Below are positions 1 to 7,335 of a DNA stretch of 56,605 nucleotides, piece by piece; the stretch's first letter is position 1; the number at the start of each line of letters is the position of its first letter. A program made the translations under genes and the position numbers. Source of the stretch: Bacteroidales bacterium (GTDB taxonomy: Bacteria > Bacteroidota > Bacteroidia > Bacteroidales > VadinHA17); the NCBI GenBank assembly GCA_021738535.1, contig JAIPBU010000026.1:1-56605 (forward strand), read 5' to 3'. Under the pieces are notes generated by a model, which ran no database searches, was not told the origin of the DNA, and saw only the letters and a list, made by a program, of their open reading frames with translations.

Positions 1-77
1 GCGACTCCAAGCCTCTGAATGTCCAGCAGGATCTTCTCTTTTTCCTGCGCTGTCCGTTTGTGATGATGTTTAACCAT
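1..77 (-). CDS. IS3-type transposase OrfA, N-terminal fragment (runs off the window)
   Basis: The minus strand opens with an ATG at 77-75 and reads 25 codons to the window edge without a stop. The peptide starts MVKHHHKRTAQEKEKILLDI, a basic start followed by an 'EKEKIL' helix. This is typical of the helix-turn-helix OrfA protein of IS3-family elements. Only the N-terminus is visible, so the family call rests on this pattern and on the second IS-like start at the other end of the window. The roughly 75 bp upstream (78-150) are AT-rich with no other gene and probably hold the IS end. Confidence 0.45.
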   Translation of the reverse strand, partial: MVKHHHKRTAQEKEKILLDIQRLGV

Positions 78-154
78 TAACATAAAAGTACAATTTATTT
101 TAGTACTTTTAGTCTAGTTTCTTAGGGGTGGGCACCAGGTTGTATTGGTGTAAT

Positions 155-178
155 CGCTTAGTCGCTTCGTCCCTTAGT
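155..178. repeat. Three tandem octamers (CGCTTAGT-like), inverted relative to the array at 56398-56469
   Basis: The plus strand reads CGCTTAGT, CGCTTCGT, CCCTTAGT. Reverse-complemented, the units are variants of ACTAAGNG, the octamer family that forms nine copies after miaA at the opposite end of the window. The array lies between the IS fragment and the rpmH terminator. Confidence 0.6.
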
Positions 179-202
179 CTCTCCCGGGCTTTACATAAAA
201 TA

Positions 203-235
203 AAAAAGTGCTTTACCAGCAGCAAAGCACTTTTT
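203..235 (-). terminator. Rho-independent terminator downstream of rpmH
   Basis: A 12-bp perfect stem (203-214 pairs with 224-235) surrounds a 9-base loop. On the minus strand the hairpin is followed by a T-rich tract, about 23 bp after the rpmH stop codon. The A-rich flank on the other side could make it work in both directions. Confidence 0.8.
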
Positions 236-257
236 AAGTAAGGTGGGAGGTTAAAAT

Positions 258-416
258 TTACCTTTTATGTTTTGGTTCATCGGAAACACTTAGTTTCTTT
301 CTTCCTTTTGCACGGCGCCTTGCCAATACTTTTTGCCCGTTTGCAGTGGACATTCTTTCCCTGAACCCGTGCTTGTTGGATCTTTTTCTTCTCGAAGGCT
401 GAAATGTTCTTTTCAT
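258..416 (-). CDS. rpmH: 50S ribosomal protein L34
   Basis: A 52-residue, very basic protein beginning [20 protein letters not shown] and continuing [20 protein letters not shown]. This is the signature of L34, a small protein of the large ribosomal subunit, with a short C-terminal extension ([11 protein letters not shown]) of the kind seen in Bacteroidetes. The ATG at 416-414 is the only sensible start. The gene has its own consensus promoter (458-487) and a strong terminator (203-235), so it is a monocistronic unit. It lies downstream of rsmG in the same orientation. In many bacteria rpmH sits near oriC with rnpA and dnaA, but those neighbours are not visible here because the window ends in an IS. 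Confidence 0.97.
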   Translation of the reverse strand: MKRTFQPSRRKRSNKHGFRERMSTANGQKVLARRRAKGRKKLSVSDEPKHKR

Positions 417-457
417 TTTATGCTGCTTTCAAAAATTATTATGCTTTTATTGAGCTG

Positions 458-487
458 CAAAGATAATTATAATATTTGAAATGCAAA
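458..487 (-). promoter_or_regulatory. Bacteroidetes-type promoter of rpmH
   Basis: On the minus strand a -33 TTTG (plus CAAA at 484-487) is followed after 18 bp by TATCTTTG (plus CAAAGATA at 458-465), an exact match to TAnnTTTG. Transcription would start near 451, giving a leader of about 35 nt before the rpmH ATG. Confidence 0.7.
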
Positions 488-500
488 AGAAAGATATGTA

Positions 501-524
501 TGGATTGTTGGATTATTGGATTGT
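501..524. repeat. Three tandem octamers (TGGATTGT) across the rsmG stop codon
   Basis: The plus strand reads TGGATTGT, TGGATTAT, TGGATTGT. The array straddles the 3' end of rsmG (stop at 513-515), so the last codons of that gene are made of repeat units. Confidence 0.6.
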
Positions 525-1145
525 TGAAAAAGGCAGCCAGACTATTTTTTTCTCTTTGAAATAATCTTCTTCTAAAACGTCTTTTAATTCATAGGTACGG
601 CATGATGGTAATTCTGACAGTTCGGTTGAAAGATTTCCTCCCTTAAGGCTGAAGATTCCGGATGTAATACCTGTGTTTTTATCCTGGACCAGTAGTTTGC
701 GTGTCCATTTGACTATATCAGGAAAAGGAGCAACGGCACGGCTGACAATTATATTATAACCGGGATCAAGCTCTTCCACCCTTGACCATTTTGCAGATGC
801 ATTTGCAATACTGAGGTCTTTTATAATACTTTCGACAACCCTGATTTTTTTTCTTGTTGAATCAACAAGGGTAAATGAACAGGAAGGAAGGGCAATTGCC
901 AGTGGTATACCGGGTAATCCGCCCCCTGTGCCGGCATCAAGTATCCTTGTGCCATTGCCGGGTTCAATAAATTTAAGAAGGCTCAGGGAGTGAATAATGT
1001 GATGAAGGAAAAAATTGTCCATATCGCGTCTTGACACAAGGTTAACTTTACTGTTCCAGAACGAATATGCTTCTTCAAGAGCGAACAGTTTTTCTTTTAT
1101 TTCCGGGTTTAAAAGACTGAAGTATTTGTCTAGTAAGCTATGCAC
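513..1145 (-). CDS. rsmG: 16S rRNA (guanine527-N7)-methyltransferase RsmG (GidB)
   Basis: This 210-residue Rossmann-fold methyltransferase uses S-adenosylmethionine to methylate G527 of 16S rRNA. The SAM-binding loop ILDAGTGGGLPGIPLAI lies at residues 68-84, and the family motif VSRAVAPF follows near 134-141. Length is normal for the family. The start is GTG (1145-1143). It overlaps the TAG stop of the upstream sigma gene by one base, so the two are translationally coupled. It is the last gene of a three-gene minus-strand operon (glycosyltransferase, sigma factor, rsmG). Its last codons lie in an octamer repeat, so the C-terminus may vary between strains. Confidence 0.95.
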   Translation of the reverse strand: MHSLLDKYFSLLNPEIKEKLFALEEAYSFWNSKVNLVSRRDMDNFFLHHIIHSLSLLKFIEPGNGTRILDAGTGGGLPGIPLAIALPSCSFTLVDSTRKKIRVVESIIKDLSIANASAKWSRVEELDPGYNIIVSRAVAPFPDIVKWTRKLLVQDKNTGITSGIFSLKGGNLSTELSELPSCRTYELKDVLEEDYFKEKKIVWLPFSTIQ

Positions 1146-1741
1146 TAATATTTCTGTGTCTTATTAATAATATTGGAAAGTAGTTCCTTTGCCCTGAATA
1201 TCTGGGCTTTTACTGTACCCAGGGGCAGGTCCAGCTCATTTGATATTTCTTCATAAGAATATTCTTTAAAATACCTGAGTTCAATTAGCCTGCGGTACTT
1301 AGGCTTTAGTTGCTTAACAACACCGGCCAGGTGTTTGATCTTTTGTTTCTTCATCATCTCCTCCTCGGGGCCCGGCATGTCTGACTGCAGGTTAGATGCG
1401 GGGTCTTCATGTTCTTCCTGTTGCTGTTCAAAAGCTGAGGGAGATGATTTTTTCTTCCTGATAAAATCAATGCAATTGTTGGTTGCTATTTTAAAAAGCC
1501 ATGTACTGAATGCGTATCTTGGAGTATATAAATGTATGTTTTTGAATGCTTTGCCAAAAGCTTCAATAGTAAGGTCATCTGCATCGCTTGGATTATTCAC
1601 CATTTTAAGCAGCATGTAATAAATTGAGTCGCGGTACCTGTTCATAAGTTCGGCAAAAGCTTTCTCATCACCCTCAACGGCCATGTTTACAAGCTTCAGA
1701 TCATTCCTGGCTTTTTCCGAAAGATCAGGTTTTATTTCCAT
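1145..1741 (-). CDS. ECF-type RNA polymerase sigma factor
   Basis: A 198-residue sigma-70 family protein of the extracytoplasmic-function class. Region 2 spans about residues 25-95, with the core-binding and -10 recognition helices around NPSDADDLTIEAFGKAFKNI and STWLFKIATNNCIDFIRKKK. An acidic Gln/Glu-rich linker follows (about 100-130). Region 4 is a helix-turn-helix near 140-190 (YRRLIELRYFKEYSYEEIS, then LPLGTVKAQIFRAKELL). The gene overlaps the preceding glycosyltransferase by 10 bp and abuts rsmG. No anti-sigma gene is adjacent, so control must come from elsewhere or through transcription. The linker is longer than in the smallest ECF factors. The target regulon cannot be read from the sequence. 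Confidence 0.9.
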   Translation of the reverse strand: MEIKPDLSEKARNDLKLVNMAVEGDEKAFAELMNRYRDSIYYMLLKMVNNPSDADDLTIEAFGKAFKNIHLYTPRYAFSTWLFKIATNNCIDFIRKKKSSPSAFEQQQEEHEDPASNLQSDMPGPEEEMMKKQKIKHLAGVVKQLKPKYRRLIELRYFKEYSYEEISNELDLPLGTVKAQIFRAKELLSNIINKTQKY

Positions 1742-2871
1742 TCGTAGTACTGGTGTCTGTTAAATGCAACTTTCAATAAGAAGTACATATTCAGAAATGG
1801 TGATACCAAATCAAATATGAACGAAAATACTAATAAATCTCTTTCGTTCAAATTCTTCCCGGCAAGAGCTGTAATTATTATTTTACTCAGCAATACAATC
1901 CCGCCGGGAATTCCTGCCAGCAGGTATAACTTTGATATTGTTAAAAGCAATACAAGCATGGTATAAAACAGTACTCTGGATAGTGGCTCAAGCAGGAGCA
2001 GTATTTTTGTTGCAGTCCGGTAATGGGATGATGTGGAAGTATGCCTTGTCTTTTGTTTGACAAAAGCTTTCCATGTATATGCCGGAATTGATCGTGTAAA
2101 AGAGTCCGGGGCCAGGTTTATCCTGGTATTATCTTTTCCGGCCAGTGCATTCACAAAGAGGTCGTCATCACCTGACTGGAGGTTAAGGTGAGGACCAAAA
2201 CCCTTGTTTTTCATAAATACTGATTTCCTGTACGCAAGGTTGCGTCCTACCCCCATATAGGGTACTCCTGCCATAGCCATGCCGGTATACTGCATTGCAA
2301 TGAACATTGAGTCATAGCGTATATATTTGTTTAGCAGACCTTTTTCTTTAAGATAAGCTCCATACCCAAGAACAAAGTCGGTTTTTTTCGTGAATGAAGA
2401 AGCAAAATGACTTATCCAGTCTCCGGATACAGGCTGGCAGTCGGCATCGGTGAGCAGGAGGAGATCATTTGATGCAGCTTTTATACCTATAAAAAGGGCC
2501 ATCTTTTTGCTGTGTCTTAAGCTGGATTCTTTGTGGATTGTTGTAACCCGCAGATTTGCATGTTGTTTTGCAAACTGCTCAAGCACATCCTCGGTGTCGT
2601 CATCGGAACAGTCATTTACAACAATCACTTCATAATCATGATAATCCTGTTCCATTACCGAAGGCAGGAATGACCTGAGATTCTCAGCTTCATTGCGTGC
2701 ACATATGATAACGGAAACGGGTTCTGCCTTTCTTTTGTTTCTCTTGTGACGGTACAACCCGGGTCTTAAATAGAAGAAATAATAAAAGAACAGCTGCAAC
2801 AATGCTGACAGCCAAAATGCTGCAAGAAAAATTATATCCAATGGTTTATCAGGAAGCTCAAACATCTGCAT
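1732..2871 (-). CDS. Membrane-anchored family 2 glycosyltransferase
   Basis: A 379-residue GT2 protein. An N-terminal membrane helix (about residues 12-35) precedes the GT-A domain starting at VSVIICARNEAENL (52-65). A nucleotide-binding acidic patch NDCSDDD (about 86-92) and the metal-binding TDADCQP (about 141-147) are visible. The catalytic acidic motif SGDDDLF near 235 and a QKTRH motif resembling Q(Q/R)xRW near 275 also occur. Two or three C-terminal membrane helices follow. It probably transfers a sugar to a lipid or nascent polysaccharide at the inner face of the inner membrane. Donor and acceptor cannot be deduced. It is the first gene of the operon with the sigma factor and rsmG. A second Met two codons in (MFELPDK) is an equally good start. 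Confidence 0.85.
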   Translation of the reverse strand: MQMFELPDKPLDIIFLAAFWLSALLQLFFYYFFYLRPGLYRHKRNKRKAEPVSVIICARNEAENLRSFLPSVMEQDYHDYEVIVVNDCSDDDTEDVLEQFAKQHANLRVTTIHKESSLRHSKKMALFIGIKAASNDLLLLTDADCQPVSGDWISHFASSFTKKTDFVLGYGAYLKEKGLLNKYIRYDSMFIAMQYTGMAMAGVPYMGVGRNLAYRKSVFMKNKGFGPHLNLQSGDDDLFVNALAGKDNTRINLAPDSFTRSIPAYTWKAFVKQKTRHTSTSSHYRTATKILLLLEPLSRVLFYTMLVLLLTISKLYLLAGIPGGIVLLSKIIITALAGKNLNERDLLVFSFIFDLVSPFLNMYFLLKVAFNRHQYYEWK

Positions 2872-2975
2872 TTATTTATTGCGGCAATATTAATAAGTTT
2901 AGTCAATCCTTCAAAGTGATTTGTTTATTATGACTCTTTTTTTTAATGCAATTTTCAAAGACTGGATCTAAGCAC

Positions 2976-2983
2976 TAACTTTG
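2976..2983 (+). promoter_or_regulatory. -7 box of the tgt promoter
   Basis: TAACTTTG matches the Bacteroidetes -7 consensus TAnnTTTG exactly. The candidate -33 element, TTTC at 2953-2956, has one mismatch and 19-bp spacing. Transcription would start about 20 nt before the GTG of tgt. The identical octamer occurs before dnaB (8345-8352) and before the lytic transglycosylase (49208-49215). Confidence 0.55.
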
Positions 2984-3009
2984 CCGGATCACTAATAATC
3001 AATATAAAG

Positions 3010-4137
3010 GTGTTTGAGGTTCAAAAAACTAATCCTGATACGGGTGCAAGAACGGGTGTTCTTCATACCGGGCACGGGAAAATAAAAACCCCGGTTTTTA
3101 TGCCGGTGGGTACGGCCGGAACCGTTAAGGGTATTCTCCAGAGGGATCTGAAACAAGAGGTAAATGCTGACATTATACTGGGCAATACCTACCATCTTTA
3201 CCTGCGACCGGGGGTTGAGATTATGAAGGAAGCCGGGGGTCTGCACAGGTTTATGAACTGGGACAGGGCCTTGCTTACAGACAGTGGTGGTTACCAGGTC
3301 TTTTCACTTGCCGCTAACAGGAAATTAAGCGAAGAGGGAGCTCTTTTCCGTTCACATATTGACGGCTCACCTCATACATTCTCTCCTGAATCGGTTATCG
3401 ATATCCAGAGGGTTATAGGAGCTGATATTATTATGGCCTTTGATGAATGCCCTCCATATCCATGTGAATACAATTATGCTGCTGAATCGATGGGTCTTAC
3501 ACACAGGTGGCTCGACAGGGGAGTAAGCCGTTTTAATGGAACGGAAGCACTTTATGGGCATAAGCAGATGTTATTCCCCATAGTACAGGGCGGTACGTTT
3601 AAGGACCTGAGGAAGCAATCCGCTGAATATATAGCCGGAGCAGGTATGCCCGGTAATGCAATAGGCGGTTTATCAGTGGGAGAGCCCGCTGACCTGATGT
3701 ATGAGATGATAAGTATTGTAAATGAAATACTGCCACGGGACAAGCCACGTTATTTAATGGGTGTGGGGACACCCGTAAACATCCTGGAGTCGATAGATCT
3801 TGGAGTTGACATGTTTGATTGCGTTATGCCAACCAGGAACGGGCGAAATGGAATGCTCTTTACGGCAGAAGGAATAATTAATATAAAAAATAAAAAGTGG
3901 GCGAATGATTTTACCCCCATTGATAAAAATGCACCTTCCGGTGTCAGTACATATTTCACAAAAGCTTATCTTCGCCACCTGGTCATTTCCGGTGAGTTGC
4001 TGGGAGCACAGATAGCAAGCATTCACAATTTGGCCTTTTATTTGTGGCTGGTGGGTGAAGCACAGAAAAAAATCGAAAAAGGAATATTCCGCGAGTGGAA
4101 GAATAAAATGATTCCAGCACTCTCAAACAGGATATGA
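3010..4137 (+). CDS. tgt: tRNA-guanine transglycosylase
   Basis: A 375-residue TIM-barrel enzyme that exchanges G34 of Asn, Asp, His and Tyr tRNAs for preQ1 in queuosine synthesis. The substrate-binding Asp lies in LLTDSGGYQVFSL (about residue 90), and the nucleophile Asp270 in MFDCVMPTRNGRNG. The usual CxCxxC zinc ligands before the conserved AYLRHL are absent; residues 307-316 are NAPSGVSTYF, although the fourth ligand position, His339 (IHNL), remains. From memory, other Bacteroidetes Tgt proteins share this, so it is probably a lineage trait rather than inactivation. The start is GTG at 3010. The stop overlaps the lptG ATG in ATGATGA, so the genes are coupled. Confidence 0.95.
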   Translation: MFEVQKTNPDTGARTGVLHTGHGKIKTPVFMPVGTAGTVKGILQRDLKQEVNADIILGNTYHLYLRPGVEIMKEAGGLHRFMNWDRALLTDSGGYQVFSLAANRKLSEEGALFRSHIDGSPHTFSPESVIDIQRVIGADIIMAFDECPPYPCEYNYAAESMGLTHRWLDRGVSRFNGTEALYGHKQMLFPIVQGGTFKDLRKQSAEYIAGAGMPGNAIGGLSVGEPADLMYEMISIVNEILPRDKPRYLMGVGTPVNILESIDLGVDMFDCVMPTRNGRNGMLFTAEGIINIKNKKWANDFTPIDKNAPSGVSTYFTKAYLRHLVISGELLGAQIASIHNLAFYLWLVGEAQKKIEKGIFREWKNKMIPALSNRI

Positions 4138-5231
4138 TGAAGCTTGAAAGAAAAACACTGGATGTTTATATTATAAAGAAATTCCTGGGGACTTTCTTCC
4201 TGGCCCTGGTGCTTATAATGGGTGTTGCAATCATTTTTGACTTTTCTGAAAAAATCGATGATTTTCTTGAGAAAGAGGCCCCTCTCAGGGCTATTATTTT
4301 TGATTACTATCTTAATTTTGTTCCTTATTTTGCAACTCTTTTTTCACCGCTTTTTACATTCATATCTGTAATATTTTTTACCTCGAAAATGGCTTACAAT
4401 ACTGAGATAATTGCAATTCTCAGTAATGGTGTAAGTTTCAGGAGGATGATGTTGCCATATTTCTATTCATCGCTGGTTATTGCTGTTATTACCTTCCTGC
4501 TTACTAATTTTGTTATTCCTCATTCAAGCAAGGAAAGAATTGAATTCGAGGACAAATATTACAGGTCAAGGTCAAGACATTTCATGACAAGAAACATACA
4601 CAGGCAGGTGTATCCAAATATATATGCTTTCATGGAGTCATACCGCACCTCCGCACAGATAGGCACTGAGTTCAGCCTTGAAAGATTTAATGATGAGGGT
4701 GAACTTGAATCCAAACTGATGGCAACACATGTTAAATGGGATTCAACTATAAATAAATGGAGTGCCAGGAATTATGTGATAAGGGATATCGTGGACGGAA
4801 AGGAGGAAATAAGAACAGGCTTGCGTATTGATACTGCTCTTACAATCAGCCCCGAGGATTTTCAGCGGGGGGATGATTTTGTTGTTACAATGAACCTCTT
4901 TGAATTGAATGATTATATTGATGTTCTAAAATTACAGGGTTCAGAAGAAATAAAGCTTTGCCTGAATGAAAAACATAAACGCATAGCAAATCCTTTCTCA
5001 GTCTTTATTCTTACCCTTATCGGAGTTTCGCTTTCTTCAAAAAAAGTGAGGGGGGGAATAGGTATGCAGATTGGATTCGGGCTGGCTCTCAGTTTTTCAT
5101 ATATATTTTTCATGCAGTTTGCTACCCAGTTTTCGCTTAAAGGTAGTTTAAACCCTATGCTGGCCATGTGGCTTCCAAATCTTGTTTACCTCAGTATTGC
5201 CATAATGCTTTACCGCAGAGCACCAAAATAA
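4134..5231 (+). CDS. LPS export permease, YjgP/YjgQ family (LptG/LptF type)
   Basis: A 365-residue inner-membrane protein. Three N-terminal helices (about 15-37, 50-75, 100-120) and three C-terminal helices (about 285-360) enclose a periplasmic beta-jellyroll domain (about 130-270). This is the LptF/LptG architecture. With LptB these proteins extract lipopolysaccharide from the inner membrane. Only one of the pair is present here, so F versus G cannot be assigned. It overlaps tgt by 4 bp, a common arrangement in Bacteroidetes. Confidence 0.88.
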   Translation: MMKLERKTLDVYIIKKFLGTFFLALVLIMGVAIIFDFSEKIDDFLEKEAPLRAIIFDYYLNFVPYFATLFSPLFTFISVIFFTSKMAYNTEIIAILSNGVSFRRMMLPYFYSSLVIAVITFLLTNFVIPHSSKERIEFEDKYYRSRSRHFMTRNIHRQVYPNIYAFMESYRTSAQIGTEFSLERFNDEGELESKLMATHVKWDSTINKWSARNYVIRDIVDGKEEIRTGLRIDTALTISPEDFQRGDDFVVTMNLFELNDYIDVLKLQGSEEIKLCLNEKHKRIANPFSVFILTLIGVSLSSKKVRGGIGMQIGFGLALSFSYIFFMQFATQFSLKGSLNPMLAMWLPNLVYLSIAIMLYRRAPK

Positions 5232-5342
5232 AACACGGTCGAAATATCATAAATCTCAAGTGCCCAATAGCCAAATTCTTAATAAATCGTTTTTCCCGAC
5301 AATGAACAGAGGGTCGAAAAATATTGATATTTATTCTTCTTT

Positions 5343-5356
5343 AATTCATATGAATT
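5343..5356. promoter_or_regulatory. 14-bp perfect palindrome upstream of the carboxylase operon
   Basis: AATTCATATGAATT is fully self-complementary and lies in the 200-bp gap (5232-5431) before the carboxyltransferase gene. It could be an operator or only an AT-rich chance match. The rest of the gap is AT-rich. TAATGTTG at about 5359-5366 is one mismatch from a -7 box. Confidence 0.35.
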
Positions 5357-5431
5357 TATTAATGTTGTAGCCTTAAGGAAAGTCCGATTTAGGTTAATTA
5401 TTTACTAATAAGATTTTTAAACAGACAAGTT

Positions 5432-6976
5432 ATGCCATTAGACCAAAAAATCCGTGAACTCCAGGAAAGGAGAAAAAAGATAATCCAGGGTGGTGGAGAT
5501 AAGGCAATAGAGAAGCAGAAAGCGATGGGTAAAGGCACTGCCAGGGAGAGGATAATGATCTTACTTGATGAGGGTTCATTTAGTGAATACGACATGTTCG
5601 TTGAGCATGAAGCGCGCGACTTTGATATGGATAAGAAGAGCCTTCCCAGTGATGGTGTTATTATTGGTACCGGTACAATTGAGGGAGCCCCGATAGCCAT
5701 TTTTGCACAGGATTTTACTGTTGCGGGAGGTTCGCTGGGACTTATGCATTCGCGAAAGATAACCAAGATAATGGACCATGCTCTTAAGATGAGGATACCC
5801 CTGATAGGGATTAATGATTCAGGCGGGGCCCGCATACAGGAGGGTGTTAATTCACTGGCAGGTTATGGTGAAATATTTTTTCGAAATACTTTATCAAGCG
5901 GGGTCATACCCCAGATATCTGTGATCCTCGGACCCTGTGCAGGTGGCGCAGTTTATTCACCGGCATTAACTGATTTTGTTTTTGTGGTACAGAATATTTC
6001 CAAGATGTTCATTACAGGTCCTGAAGTGATTAAAACCGTTTTAGGGGAGGAGATATCAATGGAAGATCTTGGTGGAGCAAAAGTGCATAGTGAGGTTACG
6101 GGAAATGCTCATTTTTATGCGGAAAGTGAAGATGAGTGTTTTGCTAAAATAAAAGAACTGGTAAGTTATATACCATGGAATAACCAGCAAAAGGCAAAAT
6201 GTTTCAAAGCAGAAGAACCCCGCACGGAATGTAAAATTGAAGATATTGTGCCTGATGATCCCAAACTCCCTTATGATGTAAAAGATGTTATCAGGTCAGT
6301 GACTGACAGGTCGGAGTTTTTCGAGATACAGAAGCGCTGGGCAAAGAATATGGTCATCGGTTTTGGCAGGATCAATGGCTGTACCGTAGGTTTTGTTGCC
6401 AATCAACCGCTTGAGATGGCAGGTGTACTTGATGTCGATTCATCTGACAAGGCGGCACGTTTTATCAGGTACTGTGATGCTTTCAGTATTCCCATAATTA
6501 CTTTTGTGGATCTTCCGGGATACCTTCCCGGTGTTGACCAGGAGCATGCCGGTGTTATACGCCATGGGGCAAAGGTGCTATATGCTTACAGTGAAGCTAC
6601 TGTGCCAAAGATTACTCTTATCCTGCGCAAAGCTTACGGTGGTGGTTATATTGCTATGGGCTCACGTCACCTCAGGGCGGATTTTGTATTTGCATGGCCA
6701 AGTGCTGAAATTGCCGTTATGGGACCCGAGGGGGCTGCCAATATTATTTTCAGGAAAGAGATAAATGCTTCCGATGACCCTGATGCAACAAGGAAAGAGA
6801 AAGTTGAAGAGTACAAAACGAAGTTTGCAAATCCTTATGTTGCAGCAGCAAAAGGTTATGTGGATGCGGTAATAGAGCCGGGTGAAACAAGGAAGTTGTT
6901 AATTCATGCAATTGAATTATCTGATAATAAATCCGTGTTCCTTCCATCCAAGAAACATGGTATACCACCATTCTAG
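5432..6976 (+). CDS. Acyl-CoA carboxylase carboxyltransferase subunit (propionyl-CoA carboxylase beta / methylmalonyl-CoA decarboxylase alpha type)
   Basis: A 514-residue two-lobed crotonase-fold carboxyltransferase. The N-lobe shows FTVAGGSLGLMHSRKI (about residues 92-107), NDSGGARIQEGVNSLAGYG (about 129-147) and GPCAGGAVYSPALTDF (about 168-183). The C-lobe shows VDLPGYLPGVDQEHAGVIRHG and RKAYGGGYIAMGSRHL. The enzyme moves a carboxyl group between biotin and an acyl-CoA, normally propionyl/methylmalonyl-CoA in this subfamily. The biotin carrier gene follows 26 bp downstream. No biotin carboxylase or membrane decarboxylase beta subunit is in the window, so the direction of the reaction cannot be settled. 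Together with meaB at 30911 it fits the methylmalonyl-CoA route between succinate and propionate. Confidence 0.92.
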   Translation: MPLDQKIRELQERRKKIIQGGGDKAIEKQKAMGKGTARERIMILLDEGSFSEYDMFVEHEARDFDMDKKSLPSDGVIIGTGTIEGAPIAIFAQDFTVAGGSLGLMHSRKITKIMDHALKMRIPLIGINDSGGARIQEGVNSLAGYGEIFFRNTLSSGVIPQISVILGPCAGGAVYSPALTDFVFVVQNISKMFITGPEVIKTVLGEEISMEDLGGAKVHSEVTGNAHFYAESEDECFAKIKELVSYIPWNNQQKAKCFKAEEPRTECKIEDIVPDDPKLPYDVKDVIRSVTDRSEFFEIQKRWAKNMVIGFGRINGCTVGFVANQPLEMAGVLDVDSSDKAARFIRYCDAFSIPIITFVDLPGYLPGVDQEHAGVIRHGAKVLYAYSEATVPKITLILRKAYGGGYIAMGSRHLRADFVFAWPSAEIAVMGPEGAANIIFRKEINASDDPDATRKEKVEEYKTKFANPYVAAAKGYVDAVIEPGETRKLLIHAIELSDNKSVFLPSKKHGIPPF

Positions 6977-7002
6977 AACCCCTTGTAAAAAGAAGTCAAC
7001 CA

Positions 7003-7329
7003 ATGGAAAAGAAGGATAATAAACTTGAAAAGCTAAATATTAACAGTTCAGTTTACCTGACAAGACTGAACCCTGCATTTAAGAACAAAGAGCCATATAA
7101 ACCGGCTGACAAGAGTAAACTGTACAGTTTTATCCCTGGCACTGTTGTTGAATTACTGGTGGAAGAAGGGCAAGAGATAAAAAAAGGTGACGAGTTACTG
7201 GTACTGGAAGCAATGAAGATGAAGAACAGGTTGAAGAGTCCTGTTAGCGGAACAGTAAGCAGGATAAGTGTTGAGATTGGGAAGAAGGTGCCAAAGGGAT
7301 CCCTTCTGATGGAATTTAAACCGGATTAG
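7003..7329 (+). CDS. Biotin carboxyl carrier protein (biotin/lipoyl domain)
   Basis: A 108-residue protein with a typical biotinyl domain in its C-terminal 70 residues. The biotinylation motif EAMKM is at 69-73 (Lys72), flanked by the paired hairpins IPGTVVELLVEEGQEIKKGD and SPVSGTVSRISVEIGKKV. The first 38 residues are a charged linker without the Ala/Pro-rich stretch of longer carriers. It follows the carboxyltransferase at 26 bp in the same operon and is surely its carrier. It ends 6 bp before the convergent ispE stop, leaving no room for a long terminator. Confidence 0.93.
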   Translation: MEKKDNKLEKLNINSSVYLTRLNPAFKNKEPYKPADKSKLYSFIPGTVVELLVEEGQEIKKGDELLVLEAMKMKNRLKSPVSGTVSRISVEIGKKVPKGSLLMEFKPD

Positions 7330-7335
7330 AACTAT

